Source: Bacillota bacterium (lineage in GTDB: Bacteria > Bacillota_E > RBS10-35 > JAJYVN01). From it: 5,709 bases of DNA. The translations under genes and the position numbers were made by a program. The DNA lies in assembly GCA_021846605.1 (NCBI GenBank), contig JAJZWQ010000178.1:1-5709 (forward strand). Direction: 5' to 3'. The stretch's first letter is position 1; the number at the start of each line of letters is the position of its first letter. A model generated the notes under the pieces. It had not been told where the DNA came from. It saw only the letters and a list, made by a program, of their open reading frames with translations, and ran no database searches. Below, one piece after another: positions 5,641 to 5,709 of this stretch.

Positions 5641-5709
5641 AAGCATCACAAGGGGGTGGATCCAGGCATCCTCCGGTCCCACCCGCGGGGACACCTCACT
5701 GGAGCAGGA
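5641..5709. other. Window-end stretch with no recognised gene
   Basis: The minus-strand frames meet stops here or just after, and no family motif appears. A small inverted repeat, GTCCC (5676-5680) with GGGAC (5688-5692), is present. On the plus strand an open frame begins at a GTG after AAGGGG near 5651 and runs off the window, which is too little to call. Confidence 0.4.

Noticed and set aside
5653..5709. Possible start of a plus-strand gene after AAGGGG
   Set aside because: Only about 18 codons remain before the window ends and they match nothing recognisable.

Overview
This is a GC-rich bacterial chromosomal window with one fully legible housekeeping-type gene and several accessory pieces. 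The taxon cannot be fixed from the sequence. High GC, a Gram-positive-type LexA operator (GAAC-N4-GTTC), an IS200/IS605-family TnpB, a PhyH-type dioxygenase and a secreted-type CBM9 domain would together fit a GC-rich lineage such as Armatimonadota, Chloroflexota or Actinomycetota. That is inference only.

Layout. (1) Bases 1-170 (+) are the last 55 codons of a TnpB transposon nuclease. They run straight into the imperfect palindrome (158-178) typical of the right end of IS200/IS605-type elements. (2) Bases 171-737 hold no convincing protein gene. They do hold inverted repeats, one near-perfect 17-bp hairpin (401-440) and a G-rich tract. (3) Bases 752-1588 (+) encode a complete PhyH-family Fe(II)/2-oxoglutarate dioxygenase, whose 3' end carries a 9-bp tandem repeat coding for Gly-Ala-Met units. 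(4) Bases 1622-4759 (-) encode a complete error-prone DNA polymerase DnaE2 (ImuC). It converges on the dioxygenase gene with a 33-bp gap. (5) Bases 4760-4862 are the dnaE2 control region: a Shine-Dalgarno site, a -10 element, a palindromic LexA/SOS box abutting it, and a 14-bp GC hairpin. (6) Bases 4878 to about 5625 (-) are a gene for a CBM9-like carbohydrate-binding domain. It is broken by a one-base frameshift at 5315-5317 and has no recognisable N-terminus. (7) Bases 5617-5640 carry three exact copies of an 8-bp unit, and nothing clear follows to the window end.

How the parts relate. There is no multi-gene operon here. dnaE2 looks like a stand-alone SOS-inducible unit: it has its own LexA box, and no imuA, imuB or lexA lies beside it in the window. 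The dioxygenase, the TnpB remnant and the CBM9 remnant look like independent accessory genes around it. I found no convincing new multi-gene system. The points most worth a second look are the TnpB with Glu in place of the third RuvC Asp, the LexA-controlled orphan dnaE2, the in-frame repeat in the dioxygenase gene, and the strong unexplained hairpin at 401-440.
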